Positions 37,701 through 48,430 are shown, counted from the first letter of the stretch. The stretch is DNA of 64,000 nucleotides from Bradyrhizobium genosp. L (GCF_015624485.1 NZ_CP061378.1:3844001-3908000), one strand, 5' to 3'. A program made the numbers and translations. The notes: generated by a model from the letters alone, not told the origin.

Positions 37701-38897
37701 TCAGGCACTCCAGCCTTTATCGTCCCAGGGAAGCCGGATGGTCGCACTCGCGGTCGCGGCGATGCCTTCCTCACGGCCGGTGAAGCCGAGCCGCTCGCTG
37801 GTGGTCGCCTTCACCGCGACGCGTGAGACGTTCACGCCGGAGATCTCCGCGATCTTCGCCCGCATGGTGTCGCGCAGCGGGCCGATCTTCGGCCGCTCGC
37901 AGATCATCGTCACTTCGAGGTTGGCGATCCGCCCGCCGCGCGCGGTGACGCGCTCGACGGCGTATTTCAGGAACTGGTCGGAGGAGGCGCCCTTCCACTT
38001 GGCATCGCTCGGCGGAAAATGCGAGCCGATGTCGCCGTCGGCGAGCGCGCCGAGGATGGCGTCGACCAGCGCATGCAGCCCGACATCGCCGTCCGAATGG
38101 GCGAGGAAGCCCTTCGTATGCGGCACGCGCACGCCGCAGATCATCACATGATCGCCGTCGCCGAACGCGTGCACGTCGTAGCCGGTGCCGGTCCGGATGT
38201 CGCCGAGCTGGCTTGCGAGCCGCGCTTCCTCGCGCACGAAGTCCTCGGGTGTGGTGAGTTTCATGTTGGCAGGATCACCTTCAAATGTCGCAACCGTCAA
38301 TCCCGCCCATTCCGCCAGCGCCGCATCGTCGGTGAAATCGCTGCGCCCCTCGCGCGCGGCGCGGCGATGCGCCTCCAATATCACGTCGAAGCGAAAGGCC
38401 TGTGGCGTCTGCGCGATGCGTAGCCGCGCGCGGTCCGGCGTCGCCTCGACGTCGCCGGCCGCGTTGGTCAGCTTGATGGTGTCGGTGACCGGGGCGACAG
38501 GGATCGCGGCGCCGGTGCGGCCGGTGGCGGCGATCGCGCGCGAGATCACCGCCGACGTGACGAACGGCCGCGCGGCGTCGTGGATCAGCACGATGTCCGG
38601 CTTCTCGGCCGCGAGCGCCTCGAGCCCGGCATGCACCGAGGCCTGGCGGGTCGCGCCGCCCGGCGTCGGCGGCTGGTGGCGCAAGCCGGCGACGGCGTCC
38701 TGAAACAGCGCGGTGTCATCGGGGTTCACCACCGGCTGCACAGCAAAGACATCAGGATGTCCGGAGAACGCCTCCATGGCGCGGTAGATCACGGTCTGTC
38801 CGCCGATGGTTCGATACTGCTTCGGTCCGCCCGTGCCGGCGCGCAAGCCGCGGCCGGCTGCGACAAGAATGGCTGCGGTACGCTCAGGCTTCGGCAT
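37701..38897 (-). CDS. ispDF: Bifunctional MEP cytidylyltransferase / MEcPP synthase
   Basis: A 398-residue fusion of two MEP-pathway enzymes, usual in alphaproteobacteria. The N-terminal IspD part begins [20 protein letters not shown] (CTP-binding loop) and has [13 protein letters not shown]. The C-terminal IspF part (from about residue 235) has [15 protein letters not shown], the metal-binding DVH, and [20 protein letters not shown]. It converts MEP plus CTP to CDP-ME and later CDP-ME2P to the cyclodiphosphate. IspE, the middle enzyme, is not here. The ATG at 38895-38897 starts cleanly at the IspD fold. It is divergent from dusB. Confidence 0.96.
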   Translation of the reverse strand: MPKPERTAAILVAAGRGLRAGTGGPKQYRTIGGQTVIYRAMEAFSGHPDVFAVQPVVNPDDTALFQDAVAGLRHQPPTPGGATRQASVHAGLEALAAEKPDIVLIHDAARPFVTSAVISRAIAATGRTGAAIPVAPVTDTIKLTNAAGDVEATPDRARLRIAQTPQAFRFDVILEAHRRAAREGRSDFTDDAALAEWAGLTVATFEGDPANMKLTTPEDFVREEARLASQLGDIRTGTGYDVHAFGDGDHVMICGVRVPHTKGFLAHSDGDVGLHALVDAILGALADGDIGSHFPPSDAKWKGASSDQFLKYAVERVTARGGRIANLEVTMICERPKIGPLRDTMRAKIAEISGVNVSRVAVKATTSERLGFTGREEGIAATASATIRLPWDDKGWSA

Positions 38898-39081
38898 TGT
38901 TGAACCAGTGACAGACGAATCGGGGATGAGGAGAGGGCGACGGGATCGCCGCGCACAGCCCCTTACCATGACCGCTGCGCAAGAACAGAGCGTTTCCAGA
39001 TGACTGTGGGAAAAGCAGATTTTGTTGCAGTGCACTTGCGCGCGTGGTAGGAATGTCTAAAGTGTAGGCATGAAGCTTGAC

Positions 39082-39110
39082 TGCACAGATATTGTGCGCA
39101 CAATGTGCGC
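39082..39110. promoter_or_regulatory. Overlapping palindromes, candidate NtrC binding site
   Basis: TGCAC-N7-GTGCG at 39082-39098 differs by one base from the classic NtrC pattern TGCAC-N7-GTGCA. It overlaps the perfect palindrome ATTGTGCGCACAAT (39091-39104) and GCGCACA-A-TGTGCGC (39096-39110). A further AGTGCACT lies at 39029-39036. The cluster is about 40 bp before the dusB start codon, where autorepression by NtrC is known in some rhizobia. The assignment is inference. Confidence 0.55.
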
Positions 39111-39152
39111 CATCGGCTGCAATGAGGTAGCCGATCCAACCACGAGACGGCC

Positions 39153-40187
39153 GTGACCGGCGTGCAAAGAGTTCCCCGTAACCCATTGAGGATAGGCGAC
39201 ATTGCTGTCGCCAACCGGGTCCTCCTCGCGCCGATGTCCGGGATAACCGACGCGCCGTTCCGCCGACTCGCGGCGACGCTCGGTGCCGGGTTGGTGGTCT
39301 CGGAAATGACCGCCAGCGATGATCTCGTGAACGGCAAGCCGATGTCGAAGCTGCGTTGCGAAGCGGCCGGGATCGGTCCGCATGTGGTCCAGCTCGCCGG
39401 CTGCCAGACCCACTGGATGGCGGAGGGCGCGCGCATTGCGGAAGCCGCCGGCGCCGACGTCATCGACATCAACATGGGCTGTCCGGCCCGCCACGTCACG
39501 GGCGGCCAGTCCGGCTCCGCCCTGATGCGCGACCTCGACCACGCGGTTGCGCTGATCGAGGCGACGATCGCGGCGGTCAAGGTGCCGGTGACGTTGAAGA
39601 TGCGGCTCGGCTGGGACGAGCGCTCGCTCAATGCGCCGGAGCTGGCGCGCCGCGCCGAGGCCTCCGGCATCCAGATGATCACCGTGCACGGCCGCACCCG
39701 TTGCCAGTTCTACAAGGGCGAGGCGGACTGGGCCGCGATCCGCGCCGTCAAGGACGCCGTCACCATCCCCCTCGTGGTCAACGGCGACATCACCTCGTTC
39801 GACAAGGCCGTCGCCGCGCTCGATCGGTCGGGCGCCGACGCCGTGATGATCGGCCGCGGCGCGCAGGGTCAGCCCTGGCTGCCCGGCCAGATCGGCCGCC
39901 GCCTGGAGACCGGCATCGCGGAGACCGCGCCGCCGCTCGCCGTGCAGCTTGCGCATGTTCGCGCGCTCTACGACGAGATCTGCAGCCATTACGGCCTTCG
40001 CATCGGGCTCAAGCATGCGCGCAAGCATCTCGGCTGGGCGCTGGAAAGCGCCGCCGCCTATAGCTGCGCGCCGGCTGCGGTGCTGAAAACCTGGCGGCAG
40101 AAAATCCTGACCGCCGAAGAGCCGGCGAGCGTGCATCGCGCGCTCGAGCAGGCCTATGACGATTTCGCCCGGAGTGCTGCCGCATGA
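39153..40187 (+). CDS. dusB: tRNA-dihydrouridine synthase B (NifR3)
   Basis: A 344-residue flavoenzyme that reduces uridines in the tRNA D-loop. The FMN barrel opens [17 protein letters not shown], the catalytic cysteine is in [17 protein letters not shown], and [16 protein letters not shown] and [11 protein letters not shown] complete the family signature. It is the gene long called nifR3 or ORF1, which precedes ntrBC in rhizobia and Azospirillum. GTG 39153 is taken as the start; the ribosome site is poor. The stop overlaps the ntrB start (ATGA), so it leads the ntrBC operon. Confidence 0.94.
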   Translation: MTGVQRVPRNPLRIGDIAVANRVLLAPMSGITDAPFRRLAATLGAGLVVSEMTASDDLVNGKPMSKLRCEAAGIGPHVVQLAGCQTHWMAEGARIAEAAGADVIDINMGCPARHVTGGQSGSALMRDLDHAVALIEATIAAVKVPVTLKMRLGWDERSLNAPELARRAEASGIQMITVHGRTRCQFYKGEADWAAIRAVKDAVTIPLVVNGDITSFDKAVAALDRSGADAVMIGRGAQGQPWLPGQIGRRLETGIAETAPPLAVQLAHVRALYDEICSHYGLRIGLKHARKHLGWALESAAAYSCAPAAVLKTWRQKILTAEEPASVHRALEQAYDDFARSAAA

Positions 40188-41359
40188 CGTCAGCCATGGA
40201 TTTTCGCAGGTCGGTGCCGACCGATGGCGAGGCCATCCTCAACGCGCTGCCCAACCCGGTGCTGCTGGTCGCGCCGGACGGGCGGATCGTCGATGCCAAT
40301 ATCGCCGCCGAATCCTTCTTCGAGATATCGACGCAGTTTTTGCGCCGGCAGTCGTTGAAGGAGCTGGTGCCGTTCGGCAGCCCGCTGCTGGCGCTGATCG
40401 ATCAGGTGCGGGCGACCGGCTCGCCGGTCAATGAATACAAGGTCGATTTGGGCACGCCGCGGATCGGCGGCGACCGTCAGGTCGATCTGCACGTAGCACC
40501 CTTGACCGAGCGGCCCGGCCATATCGTGGTGATGCTGCAGGAGCGTACCATCGCCGACAAGATGGACCGCCAGCTCACCCATCGAAGCGCCGCGCGTTCG
40601 GTGATCGCGCTGGCCGCGATGCTGGCGCACGAGATCAAGAATCCGCTGTCGGGCATCCGCGGTGCCGCGCAGCTGCTGGAGCAGCAGGCCTCGTCCGAGG
40701 ACCGGCTCTTGACCCGGCTGATCTGCGACGAGGCCGACCGCATCGTCACGCTGGTCGATCGCATGGAGGTGTTCGGCGACGAGCGCCCGGTGGCGCGCGG
40801 GCCGGTCAACATCCATTCCGTGCTCGACCACGTGAAGCGGCTGGCGCAGTCCGGCTTCGCCCGCAACGTCCGCTTCGTCGAGGACTACGATCCGTCGCTG
40901 CCGCCGGTGCTCGCCAATCAGGACCAGTTGATCCAGGTGTTCCTCAATCTGGTGAAGAACGCAGCCGAGGCGGTGGTCGATCTCGGCACCGATGCGGAGA
41001 TCCAGCTCACCACCGCGTTCCGGCCGGGCGTGCGGTTGTCGGTCCCCGGCAAGAAATCGCGGGTCTCGCTGCCGCTGGAATTCTGCGTCAAGGACAACGG
41101 AAGCGGCGTGCCGGAAGACCTGCTGCCGAACCTGTTCGATCCCTTCGTCACCACCAAGCAGACCGGCAGCGGGCTCGGCCTTGCGCTGGTCGCCAAGATC
41201 ATCGGCGATCACGGCGGCATCATCGAATGCGAGTCGCAGCCGCGCAAGACCACCTTCCGCGTGCTGATGCCGGTTTACAGTGCCACCAAGCAACTCGACC
41301 ACAGCAACCGCGACGACGTTCCGGGTACGCCGTCGCCTGCCTCTCAGGATGCACGATGA
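40184..41359 (+). CDS. ntrB: Nitrogen-regulation histidine kinase NtrB
   Basis: A 391-residue soluble sensor kinase. An N-terminal PAS domain (about residues 15-125, [20 protein letters not shown]) is followed by the phospho-acceptor H149 in [19 protein letters not shown] and the ATPase part with [21 protein letters not shown] and [12 protein letters not shown]. NtrB phosphorylates NtrC when nitrogen is short; PII protein bound to the kinase reverses this. There is no membrane segment, as expected. Start ATG 40184 overlaps dusB. ATG 40196 is an alternative. Confidence 0.95.
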   Translation: MTSAMDFRRSVPTDGEAILNALPNPVLLVAPDGRIVDANIAAESFFEISTQFLRRQSLKELVPFGSPLLALIDQVRATGSPVNEYKVDLGTPRIGGDRQVDLHVAPLTERPGHIVVMLQERTIADKMDRQLTHRSAARSVIALAAMLAHEIKNPLSGIRGAAQLLEQQASSEDRLLTRLICDEADRIVTLVDRMEVFGDERPVARGPVNIHSVLDHVKRLAQSGFARNVRFVEDYDPSLPPVLANQDQLIQVFLNLVKNAAEAVVDLGTDAEIQLTTAFRPGVRLSVPGKKSRVSLPLEFCVKDNGSGVPEDLLPNLFDPFVTTKQTGSGLGLALVAKIIGDHGGIIECESQPRKTTFRVLMPVYSATKQLDHSNRDDVPGTPSPASQDAR

Positions 41360-41368
41360 GGAACCACG

Positions 41369-42811
<1,443 letters not shown>

Positions 42812-42878
42812 GCGAGGCGCCGCGTTCCGCTTCCATGCGGCGGCGACGTGCAGAAATTTCGCGGGGAGAGCGGACCGC

Positions 42879-43052
42879 TCATTTGGTCTTGGTCTTGTCG
42901 TCCGGCGCAGCGCGGTCAGCCGTCATCGCCTCGATGACGTCGAGCAGCTGCAGCCTGATGGCGCGATCCTTGATCGAGCGGTATGCGCGCACGAGGCGCA
43001 AGACCTCCGGCGCGTCTCGGGAGAGTTCGTCTTTTGACAAGGCAGTTTCCAT
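42879..43052 (-). CDS. Small hypothetical helical protein
   Basis: A 57-residue protein starting METALSKDELSRDAPEVLRL, with AYRSIKDRAIRLQLLDVIEA in the middle and a Lys-rich end (DDKTKTK). The composition is that of two amphipathic helices. ATG at 43050-43052 was chosen; the frame stays open to a TTG at 43073 and much further upstream. It is convergent with ntrC and opposite in direction to the ntr genes. No family recognised. Confidence 0.5.
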   Translation of the reverse strand: METALSKDELSRDAPEVLRLVRAYRSIKDRAIRLQLLDVIEAMTADRAAPDDKTKTK

Positions 43053-43232
43053 CCTGGGGCTTGGAAGTCCCAAGGCCGCGATGAAGGTATCGGCCAGCAG
43101 TCGCGCGTCTTCAATTCCGGAGAACTGCGGTCTCGGTCGTCATTTCCGTGCCGGATTGCTCGACATTCTGCCAAGCGGGTGGAACCGAGGGGTGACGAGG
43201 GGGACCAGGCATTGCTCCTGCCGGCACGGAAG

Positions 43233-43268
43233 ACGGCCTCAGCGGGGAGGAGCGCTGAGGCCGTTTTG
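43233..43268. terminator. Hairpin between two small minus-strand genes
   Basis: ACGGCCTCAGCG pairs perfectly with CGCTGAGGCCGT over 12 bp around an 8-base loop. On the plus strand it is followed by TTTT (43265-43268); on the minus strand the T-run is missing. It lies about 25 bp beyond the stop of the Met-rich protein gene, so it may end that transcript or work in both directions. Confidence 0.6.
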
Positions 43269-43290
43269 AATCCCGCGGTAATGTGGACTG

Positions 43291-43569
43291 CTATTTGGGC
43301 GCTACTTTGGTGCCGCCCTGGTCGCTGCCCATGCCGGAGCCGCCTTGGCCGGAGGCGTCGGGCTTCGTCATGCCCTTGGACGCGCCGCTGTTCATACCCG
43401 TGGTGCCGTTGTCCATCGAGCCCTTCTGCATCGAGCCCTTTTCCATGGTCCCGCTGGTCATGCCGGGCTTCTTCATATTGTCGCTCTGGTTGCCCGGCCC
43501 GGTCGTACCTTGGGCAAATGCTGAGCCGCACATCATGAGGGCCGCGGTGGTGATGAGAATCTTCTTCAC
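43291..43569 (-). CDS. Exported methionine/glycine-rich low-complexity protein
   Basis: A 92-residue protein. Its signal peptide is VKKILITTAALMMCGSAFA (GTG start at the complement of 43567-43569, GGAG 8 bases upstream). The mature part is low complexity, rich in Met, Gly, Lys, Ser and Asp, with repeated short units such as TMEKGSMQKGSMDNGTTGMN. About one residue in eight is methionine. It is predicted to be periplasmic and disordered. Metal (copper/silver) binding is possible for such Met-rich proteins, but there is no direct motif evidence. Confidence 0.7.
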   Translation of the reverse strand: MKKILITTAALMMCGSAFAQGTTGPGNQSDNMKKPGMTSGTMEKGSMQKGSMDNGTTGMNSGASKGMTKPDASGQGGSGMGSDQGGTKVAPK

Positions 43570-43912
43570 GAATATATCTCCATTGACAGGTTCACACCGC
43601 GACAACGGCTGTCGAGCAATCGACGTTCCTAGCAGGGACGGCCTGTATTTTTGCTCCCGATCTGAAACGCGGGTCTGCGTCGATCGTAAGGCGCTCGGCG
43701 CCCTTCCTGTCGCATCACAAGCAGACAGGGTAATCTCGGGACGGCTCCAGCGTTTGCGGGGTGGAGCGGGAGGATTGTGTATGTCGACGATGATGACGGG
43801 AGTCTTCATCTCGATGAAGGATCAGCGTCCGAGCCGGGCGGTCGAAAAGCCGGACAATCGAAAGATGCTGGAATGAAAACGTCTCGCGGCGCTCAACGCG
43901 CGGCGCGCGCCG
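43570..43912. other. Intergenic region with one tiny candidate ORF
   Basis: This 343-bp gap separates two minus-strand small genes. Its only coding candidate is the plus-strand 31-codon ORF at 43781-43876. The rest shows no conserved motif I can name; it should hold the promoter of the Met-rich protein gene near 43600-43700. Confidence 0.4.
43781..43876 (+). CDS. Candidate 31-residue small protein
   Basis: ATG 43781 lies 7 bases after a strong GGGAGG site and opens a 31-codon frame: MSTMMTGVFISMKDQRPSRA in its first 20 residues, ending KMLE. The ribosome site is the main support; no homologue is known to me. It is antisense to nothing obvious and sits alone among minus-strand small genes. 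Confidence 0.35.
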   Translation: MSTMMTGVFISMKDQRPSRAVEKPDNRKMLE

Positions 43913-44116
43913 TCATTCCGGGCACCTCAGGCCCGGAGAGCGCAGCCATTCGCTCATGTGAGCGGCAACGTCGGCCTGTCTGGCTTTTTTCAGAAGCGCC
44001 TCTTTCTCCACGCCCGGGGAAAGAGTCTTGGCCTCGATGCGAAGGCTCTTCGCCTCGGCCGTAAGGCGCTCTTCCAATACGTCCTGTTGCACGAAACGCC
44101 GCCGCTTGATGATCAT
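43913..44116 (-). CDS. Small hypothetical protein, MIIKRR type
   Basis: A 67-residue basic, helical protein: MIIKRRRFVQQDVLEERL at the start and AHMSEWLRSPGLRCPE at the end. I recall small proteins of this pattern (positively charged start, VQQDVLEERL, HLSEWLSSPGL) as frequent in Bradyrhizobium. ATG at 44114-44116 follows GGGAG by about 10 bases. A nucleic-acid or membrane-surface role cannot be distinguished. Confidence 0.65.
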   Translation of the reverse strand: MIIKRRRFVQQDVLEERLTAEAKSLRIEAKTLSPGVEKEALLKKARQADVAAHMSEWLRSPGLRCPE

Positions 44117-44625
44117 GGCGCTGCTCCCTGTTGAATGGGGCGGGAGCGCTGTGATGGGGGCGATCTCATCACCGATGTTTGCCAAGGGCCGGGCGGTGAT
44201 GGGTCGATCATACGCCGTCCGGTCGCCCGATTAGGTAACGCAAGTTAACTGGACGGCGAATAATGTTCGGAACCTTTAGTCGTTCTCCGGATTGTGTTGG
44301 CGCCGTCTGACCAGCCCCGGGGCGGCATGAAACGACCCCGGCATTTCAGCCCCCAAAGGCTACCGGGGTTTTTTCTTTTCGACGAGCAGGTGCTGCTGGC
44401 CTACGCCACTTCGGTGAATATCCCGCAGTCATGAGCCGGCACACCGATGGAACTGGCTTCTGATCGGGAGAGAGCCCGGTTATCGGCCGTTACAAATGGT
44501 GTTTGGGGACACGGCGCCGCACCCGGCTTTGCGCCGCGGAAATGTCGCAATTCGGCAACATTGTGATATGATTGCATCAGTCCGCACTTCCCGCGGGCGA
44601 GAAAGCACTCATCTCAATTGCCGGT
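44117..44625. other. Intergenic region before ntrY with candidate small RNA
   Basis: These 509 bp hold no convincing protein gene. They contain a strong plus-strand terminator (44335-44376) with no plus-strand gene ending upstream of it for about 450 bp apart from the tiny ORF. A short non-coding RNA ending here is therefore possible, perhaps starting in 44220-44290. The ntrY promoter should lie between 44380 and 44620. Confidence 0.4.
44335..44376 (+). terminator. Intrinsic terminator upstream of ntrY
   Basis: ACCCCGG (44335-44341) pairs with CCGGGGT (44363-44369). Inside, AGCC and GGCT form an inner stem. The hairpin is followed by a run of T (44369-44374) then CTTTT. This is a classic Rho-independent terminator on the plus strand. 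Confidence 0.75.
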
Positions 44626-47043
44626 ATGACCAGCGCAGAGACCACGGCCGCACCGTTAGACGCGTCACCTGCCGAGCCCAACGGGGAGGCTCGGGGCTTC
44701 CCGTTGCGGCGATGGCTGGCGCCGTTCGCTGCGACCACGGCGCTGCTGTCGGCGTTCCTGACCTTCGTGGTGCTGAGCGGCCTGACGCCGATCGAGCCCA
44801 CCAAGAAGGTCGTCTACTCGTTCCTGCTGATCAATGCCGCTTCCATCCTGCTCTTGATCGGCATCATCGTCCGCGAGGTCTGGAAGGTGATCCAGGCCCG
44901 CCGTCGCGGCCGTGCAGCGGCCAGGCTTCATATCCAGATCGTCAGCCTGTTCTCGATCATCGCGGTGCTGCCGGCGGTGCTTGTCGCCGTCGTCGCCAAT
45001 GTCACGCTTGATCGCGGCCTCGACCGGCTGTTCTCGGGACCGACGCGCGAGGCCATCCAGAATTCGCTTAGCGTCGCCCGCGCCTACACCTACGAGCACG
45101 CGCAGCTGATCAATGGCGATATCCTCGCGATGGCCTCCGACCTCTCCAACGCGCGGCCGCTGTACGACCAGGACCGGCGCTCGTTCAACGAATACCTCAC
45201 GGCGAGCGCGGCCGCCCGCGAACTGCCGGGGGCGATGCTGCTCGACAAGGACAGCAATGTCGTGGAGCGCGCCGACACCGGCATCAGGGCGGCGTTTGCG
45301 ACCCCGCCGAAGGAGCTGCTCGACGACGTCGGCGAGAACAAGCCGGAGATATCGGTCTTCCCCGAGGAGAACTACGTCGCCGCGGTGGTCCGGCTGCGCG
45401 GCTTCGACAACGTCTTCCTTTACGTCGCACGGCTGCTCGATCCGCGCGTCATCAGCCAGCTGAAGCAGACCCAGGCCTCGGTCGCCGAATATGCCCAGAC
45501 CGAGTCGCGCCGGCTCGGCATCCAGGTCACCTTCGCGCTGATGTTCGCGGTGATCGCGCTGACCATCCTGATGGCCTCGGTGCTGATCGGGCTGAATTTC
45601 GCCAACTGGCTGGTCGAGCCGATCCGCAACATCATGAGCGCGGCGAACAAGGTCTCGACCGGCGACCTCGACATCCAGGTGCCGGAGGTCAAGTCCGAGG
45701 GCGATCTCGCCCAGCTCGGCCACACCTTCAACAAGATGACGCAGGAGCTGCGCAGCCAGCGCGACGAGCTCGTCAACGCCAGCGAGCTGATCGACAGCCG
45801 CCGCCGCTTCATCGAGGCGGTGCTGTCCTCGGCCTCCGCCGGCATCATCGGCGTCGACGCCTCCGGCAGCGTCGGCATCCTCAACCGCTCGGCCGAGAAA
45901 CTGATCGGGCACGCCGAGTCCGAGACGCTCGACCACCCGCTGTCGGATGTGCTGCCCGAGCTCGACGAGATGATGAAGACGGCGCGGGAAGGCACCCAGC
46001 GCCTGGTGCAGGGACAGATCACGATCACCCGCGACGAGCACGAGCGCAATCTGTCGGTGCGGATCGCCGCCGAGCCGACCAGCCAGGCGCGCGACAGCTA
46101 CATCATCACGCTCGACGACATCACCGAGCTGGTTTCCGCGCAGCGCACCTCGGCCTGGGGCGACGTCGCCCGCCGCATCGCCCATGAGATCAAGAATCCG
46201 CTGACCCCGATCCAGCTCTCGGCCGAGCGCATCAAGCGCCGGTTCGGCAAGGCCATCACCGAGGAGAAGGACAAGTCGATCTTCGACCAGTGCACCGACA
46301 CCATCGTGCGCCAGGTCGACGACATCAGACGGATGGTCGACGAATTCGCGCGCTTCGCCCGGATGCCCAAGCCCGTGATGGAGGGCGAGGACGTCGCCGA
46401 CGTGGTGCGCCAGGCCGTGTTCCTGATGAAGGTCGCCAATCCCGACCTCGACATTGAGGCCGACATCAAGCAGTCGCCGCTGCCGGCGCAGTTCGACCGA
46501 AGGCTGATCTCGCAGGCGCTGACCAACATCATCAAGAACGCCACCGAGGCGATCGAGCAGGTCGCCCCGGAGGAGCTCGGTCGGGGCCGCATCGACGTCG
46601 TCGCCCAGCGCGAAGCCGATGACATCCTGATCGACGTCATCGACAACGGCATCGGGCTGCCCAAGGTGGCGCGCTCGCGCCTGCTGGAGCCCTACGTCAC
46701 GACGCGGGCCAAGGGCACCGGCCTCGGGCTTGCGATCGTCGGCCGCGTGCTGGAAGACCATGGCGGCCGCATCGAGCTCAAGGACGCGTCCGATTTCCGC
46801 GAGGGCCAGCGCGGTGCCTGGATGCGGCTGCGCTTCGCCGTGACGGGGCAGGCGGCGAAGCCCGACAGCAAGGAGCAAGTGCCGGACGTCAAACCTGAAT
46901 CATCCGAACCGACAGCTGAAAAAAATCCGCAGCGGGAGCCGACCGACGGCCTCCGAGAGACGACCAACAATGAACCCAGAAGCCAAGATGCAGCGCAAGA
47001 ACCTCTTCAAGAACCAAAAATCAAAGCCGCGACGGGCGACTGA
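44626..47043 (+). CDS. ntrY: Nitrogen-regulation transmembrane histidine kinase NtrY
   Basis: An 805-residue membrane sensor kinase. Membrane helices fall at about 33-52, 64-84, 104-126 and 300-322, with a periplasmic domain of about 170 residues between the third and fourth. A HAMP linker (about 322-375), a PAS domain (about 395-500), the phospho-acceptor H520 ([18 protein letters not shown]) and an ATPase domain follow (NIIKNATEAI, DNGIGLP, GTGLGLAIVGRV). A charged disordered tail closes it. NtrY-NtrX responds to nitrogen and redox state in rhizobia and Brucella. ATG 44626 was chosen; a TTG at 44572 is open in frame. Confidence 0.93.
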   Translation: MTSAETTAAPLDASPAEPNGEARGFPLRRWLAPFAATTALLSAFLTFVVLSGLTPIEPTKKVVYSFLLINAASILLLIGIIVREVWKVIQARRRGRAAARLHIQIVSLFSIIAVLPAVLVAVVANVTLDRGLDRLFSGPTREAIQNSLSVARAYTYEHAQLINGDILAMASDLSNARPLYDQDRRSFNEYLTASAAARELPGAMLLDKDSNVVERADTGIRAAFATPPKELLDDVGENKPEISVFPEENYVAAVVRLRGFDNVFLYVARLLDPRVISQLKQTQASVAEYAQTESRRLGIQVTFALMFAVIALTILMASVLIGLNFANWLVEPIRNIMSAANKVSTGDLDIQVPEVKSEGDLAQLGHTFNKMTQELRSQRDELVNASELIDSRRRFIEAVLSSASAGIIGVDASGSVGILNRSAEKLIGHAESETLDHPLSDVLPELDEMMKTAREGTQRLVQGQITITRDEHERNLSVRIAAEPTSQARDSYIITLDDITELVSAQRTSAWGDVARRIAHEIKNPLTPIQLSAERIKRRFGKAITEEKDKSIFDQCTDTIVRQVDDIRRMVDEFARFARMPKPVMEGEDVADVVRQAVFLMKVANPDLDIEADIKQSPLPAQFDRRLISQALTNIIKNATEAIEQVAPEELGRGRIDVVAQREADDILIDVIDNGIGLPKVARSRLLEPYVTTRAKGTGLGLAIVGRVLEDHGGRIELKDASDFREGQRGAWMRLRFAVTGQAAKPDSKEQVPDVKPESSEPTAEKNPQREPTDGLRETTNNEPRSQDAAQEPLQEPKIKAATGD

Positions 47044-47059
47044 CAGGCAGGTGTAACCC

Positions 47060-48430
47060 ATGGCAAGTGACATTCTGATTGTCGACGACGAGGCTGACAT
47101 TCGCGACCTCGTTGCGGGCATCCTGGACGACGAGGGCTTTTCCACGCGCACCGCGCGCGACAGCGATTCGGCGCTTGCCGAGATCGCCAACCGCCGCCCG
47201 AATCTGGTGTTCCTCGACATCTGGCTGCAGGGCTCCAAGCTCGACGGCCTGCAGCTGCTGGAGCAGATCAAGAAGGACAATGCCGATCTGCCGATCGTCA
47301 TGATCTCCGGCCACGGCAACATCGAGACCGCGGTCGCCGCCATCAAGCGCGGCGCCTATGACTTCATCGAGAAGCCGTTCAAGTCGGACCGGCTGATCCT
47401 GGTGGCGACCCGGGCGCTGGAGACCTCGCGGCTCAAACGCGAGGTCAAGGAGCTCAAGCAACTGGCGCCGGCGGCGAGCGTTTTGACCGGCCGCTCAGCC
47501 TGCATGAACCAGCTCCGCCAGACCATCGACCGTGCCGCCAAGGCCAACAGCCGCATCCTGATCGTCGGGCCCTCCGGCGCCGGCAAGGAGCTCGCGGCGC
47601 GCACGCTGCACCACGCCTCCGGCCGCGCCGAGGGGCCGTTCGTGGTGATCAACGCGGCCGCGATCACGCCCGAGCGCATGGAGCTCGAACTGTTCGGCAC
47701 CGAGGGATCGAACGGCGAGCAGCAACGCAAGGCCGGCGCGCTCGAAGAGGCGCATGGCGGCACGCTGTTCATCGACGAGATCGCCGACATGCCGCGCGAG
47801 ACCCAGAACAAGATCCTGCGCGTCCTGGTCGACCAGACCTTCCAGCGCCAGGGCGGCACCGCCAAGGTCCATGTCGACGTCCGCATCATCTCCTCGACCG
47901 CGCGCAATCTCGAGGAGGAGATCGCCGCCGGCCGCTTCCGCGAGGACCTCTACCACCGCCTCTCGGTGGTGCCGATCCGGGTGCCACCACTGTCGGAGCG
48001 TCGCGAGGACATCCCCGAGCTGATCGACTATTTCATGGACCAGATCTCGGCCACGACCGGCCTGCCGAAGCGGCAGATCGGCCAGGACGCGATGGCCGTG
48101 CTGCAGTCCCATGTCTGGCCCGGCAACGTCCGCCAGCTCCGCAACAATGTCGAACGGGTGATGATCCTGGCCGGCGGCGGCCCGGAGGCGATCATCACCG
48201 CCGACATGCTGCCGCAGGACGTCGGCTCGATGGTGCCGGCGATGCCGACCTCCAACAATGGCGAGCACATCATGGGCCTGCCATTGCGGGAGGCGCGTGA
48301 GGTGTTCGAGCGCGACTATCTGATCGCCCAGATCAGCCGTTTCTCCGGCAACATCTCGCGCACCGCCGAGTTCGTCGGCATGGAACGCTCGGCGCTGCAT
48401 CGCAAGCTCAAGGCGCTGGGGGTCGGCTGA
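47060..48430 (+). CDS. ntrX: Response regulator NtrX
   Basis: A 456-residue NtrC-family regulator. The receiver has D53 (LVFLDIWLQGS). The AAA+ domain has Walker A GPSGAGKE (170-177) and Walker B LFIDEIADMP. The place of the sigma-54 loop GAFTGA reads FGTEGSNGEQQRKAGAL, so the contact motif is missing. A Fis-type helix-turn-helix ends the protein (GNISRTAEFVGMERSALHRK). Loss of GAFTGA is known in alphaproteobacterial NtrX and fits regulation without sigma-54. It starts 16 bp after ntrY. Confidence 0.94.
   Translation: MASDILIVDDEADIRDLVAGILDDEGFSTRTARDSDSALAEIANRRPNLVFLDIWLQGSKLDGLQLLEQIKKDNADLPIVMISGHGNIETAVAAIKRGAYDFIEKPFKSDRLILVATRALETSRLKREVKELKQLAPAASVLTGRSACMNQLRQTIDRAAKANSRILIVGPSGAGKELAARTLHHASGRAEGPFVVINAAAITPERMELELFGTEGSNGEQQRKAGALEEAHGGTLFIDEIADMPRETQNKILRVLVDQTFQRQGGTAKVHVDVRIISSTARNLEEEIAAGRFREDLYHRLSVVPIRVPPLSERREDIPELIDYFMDQISATTGLPKRQIGQDAMAVLQSHVWPGNVRQLRNNVERVMILAGGGPEAIITADMLPQDVGSMVPAMPTSNNGEHIMGLPLREAREVFERDYLIAQISRFSGNISRTAEFVGMERSALHRKLKALGVG

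Noticed and set aside
44250..44300. GGAAC element as an EcfG general-stress promoter
   Set aside because: The GGAAC at about 44270 has no CGTT at 16-17 bases downstream, so the EcfG pattern is not met.
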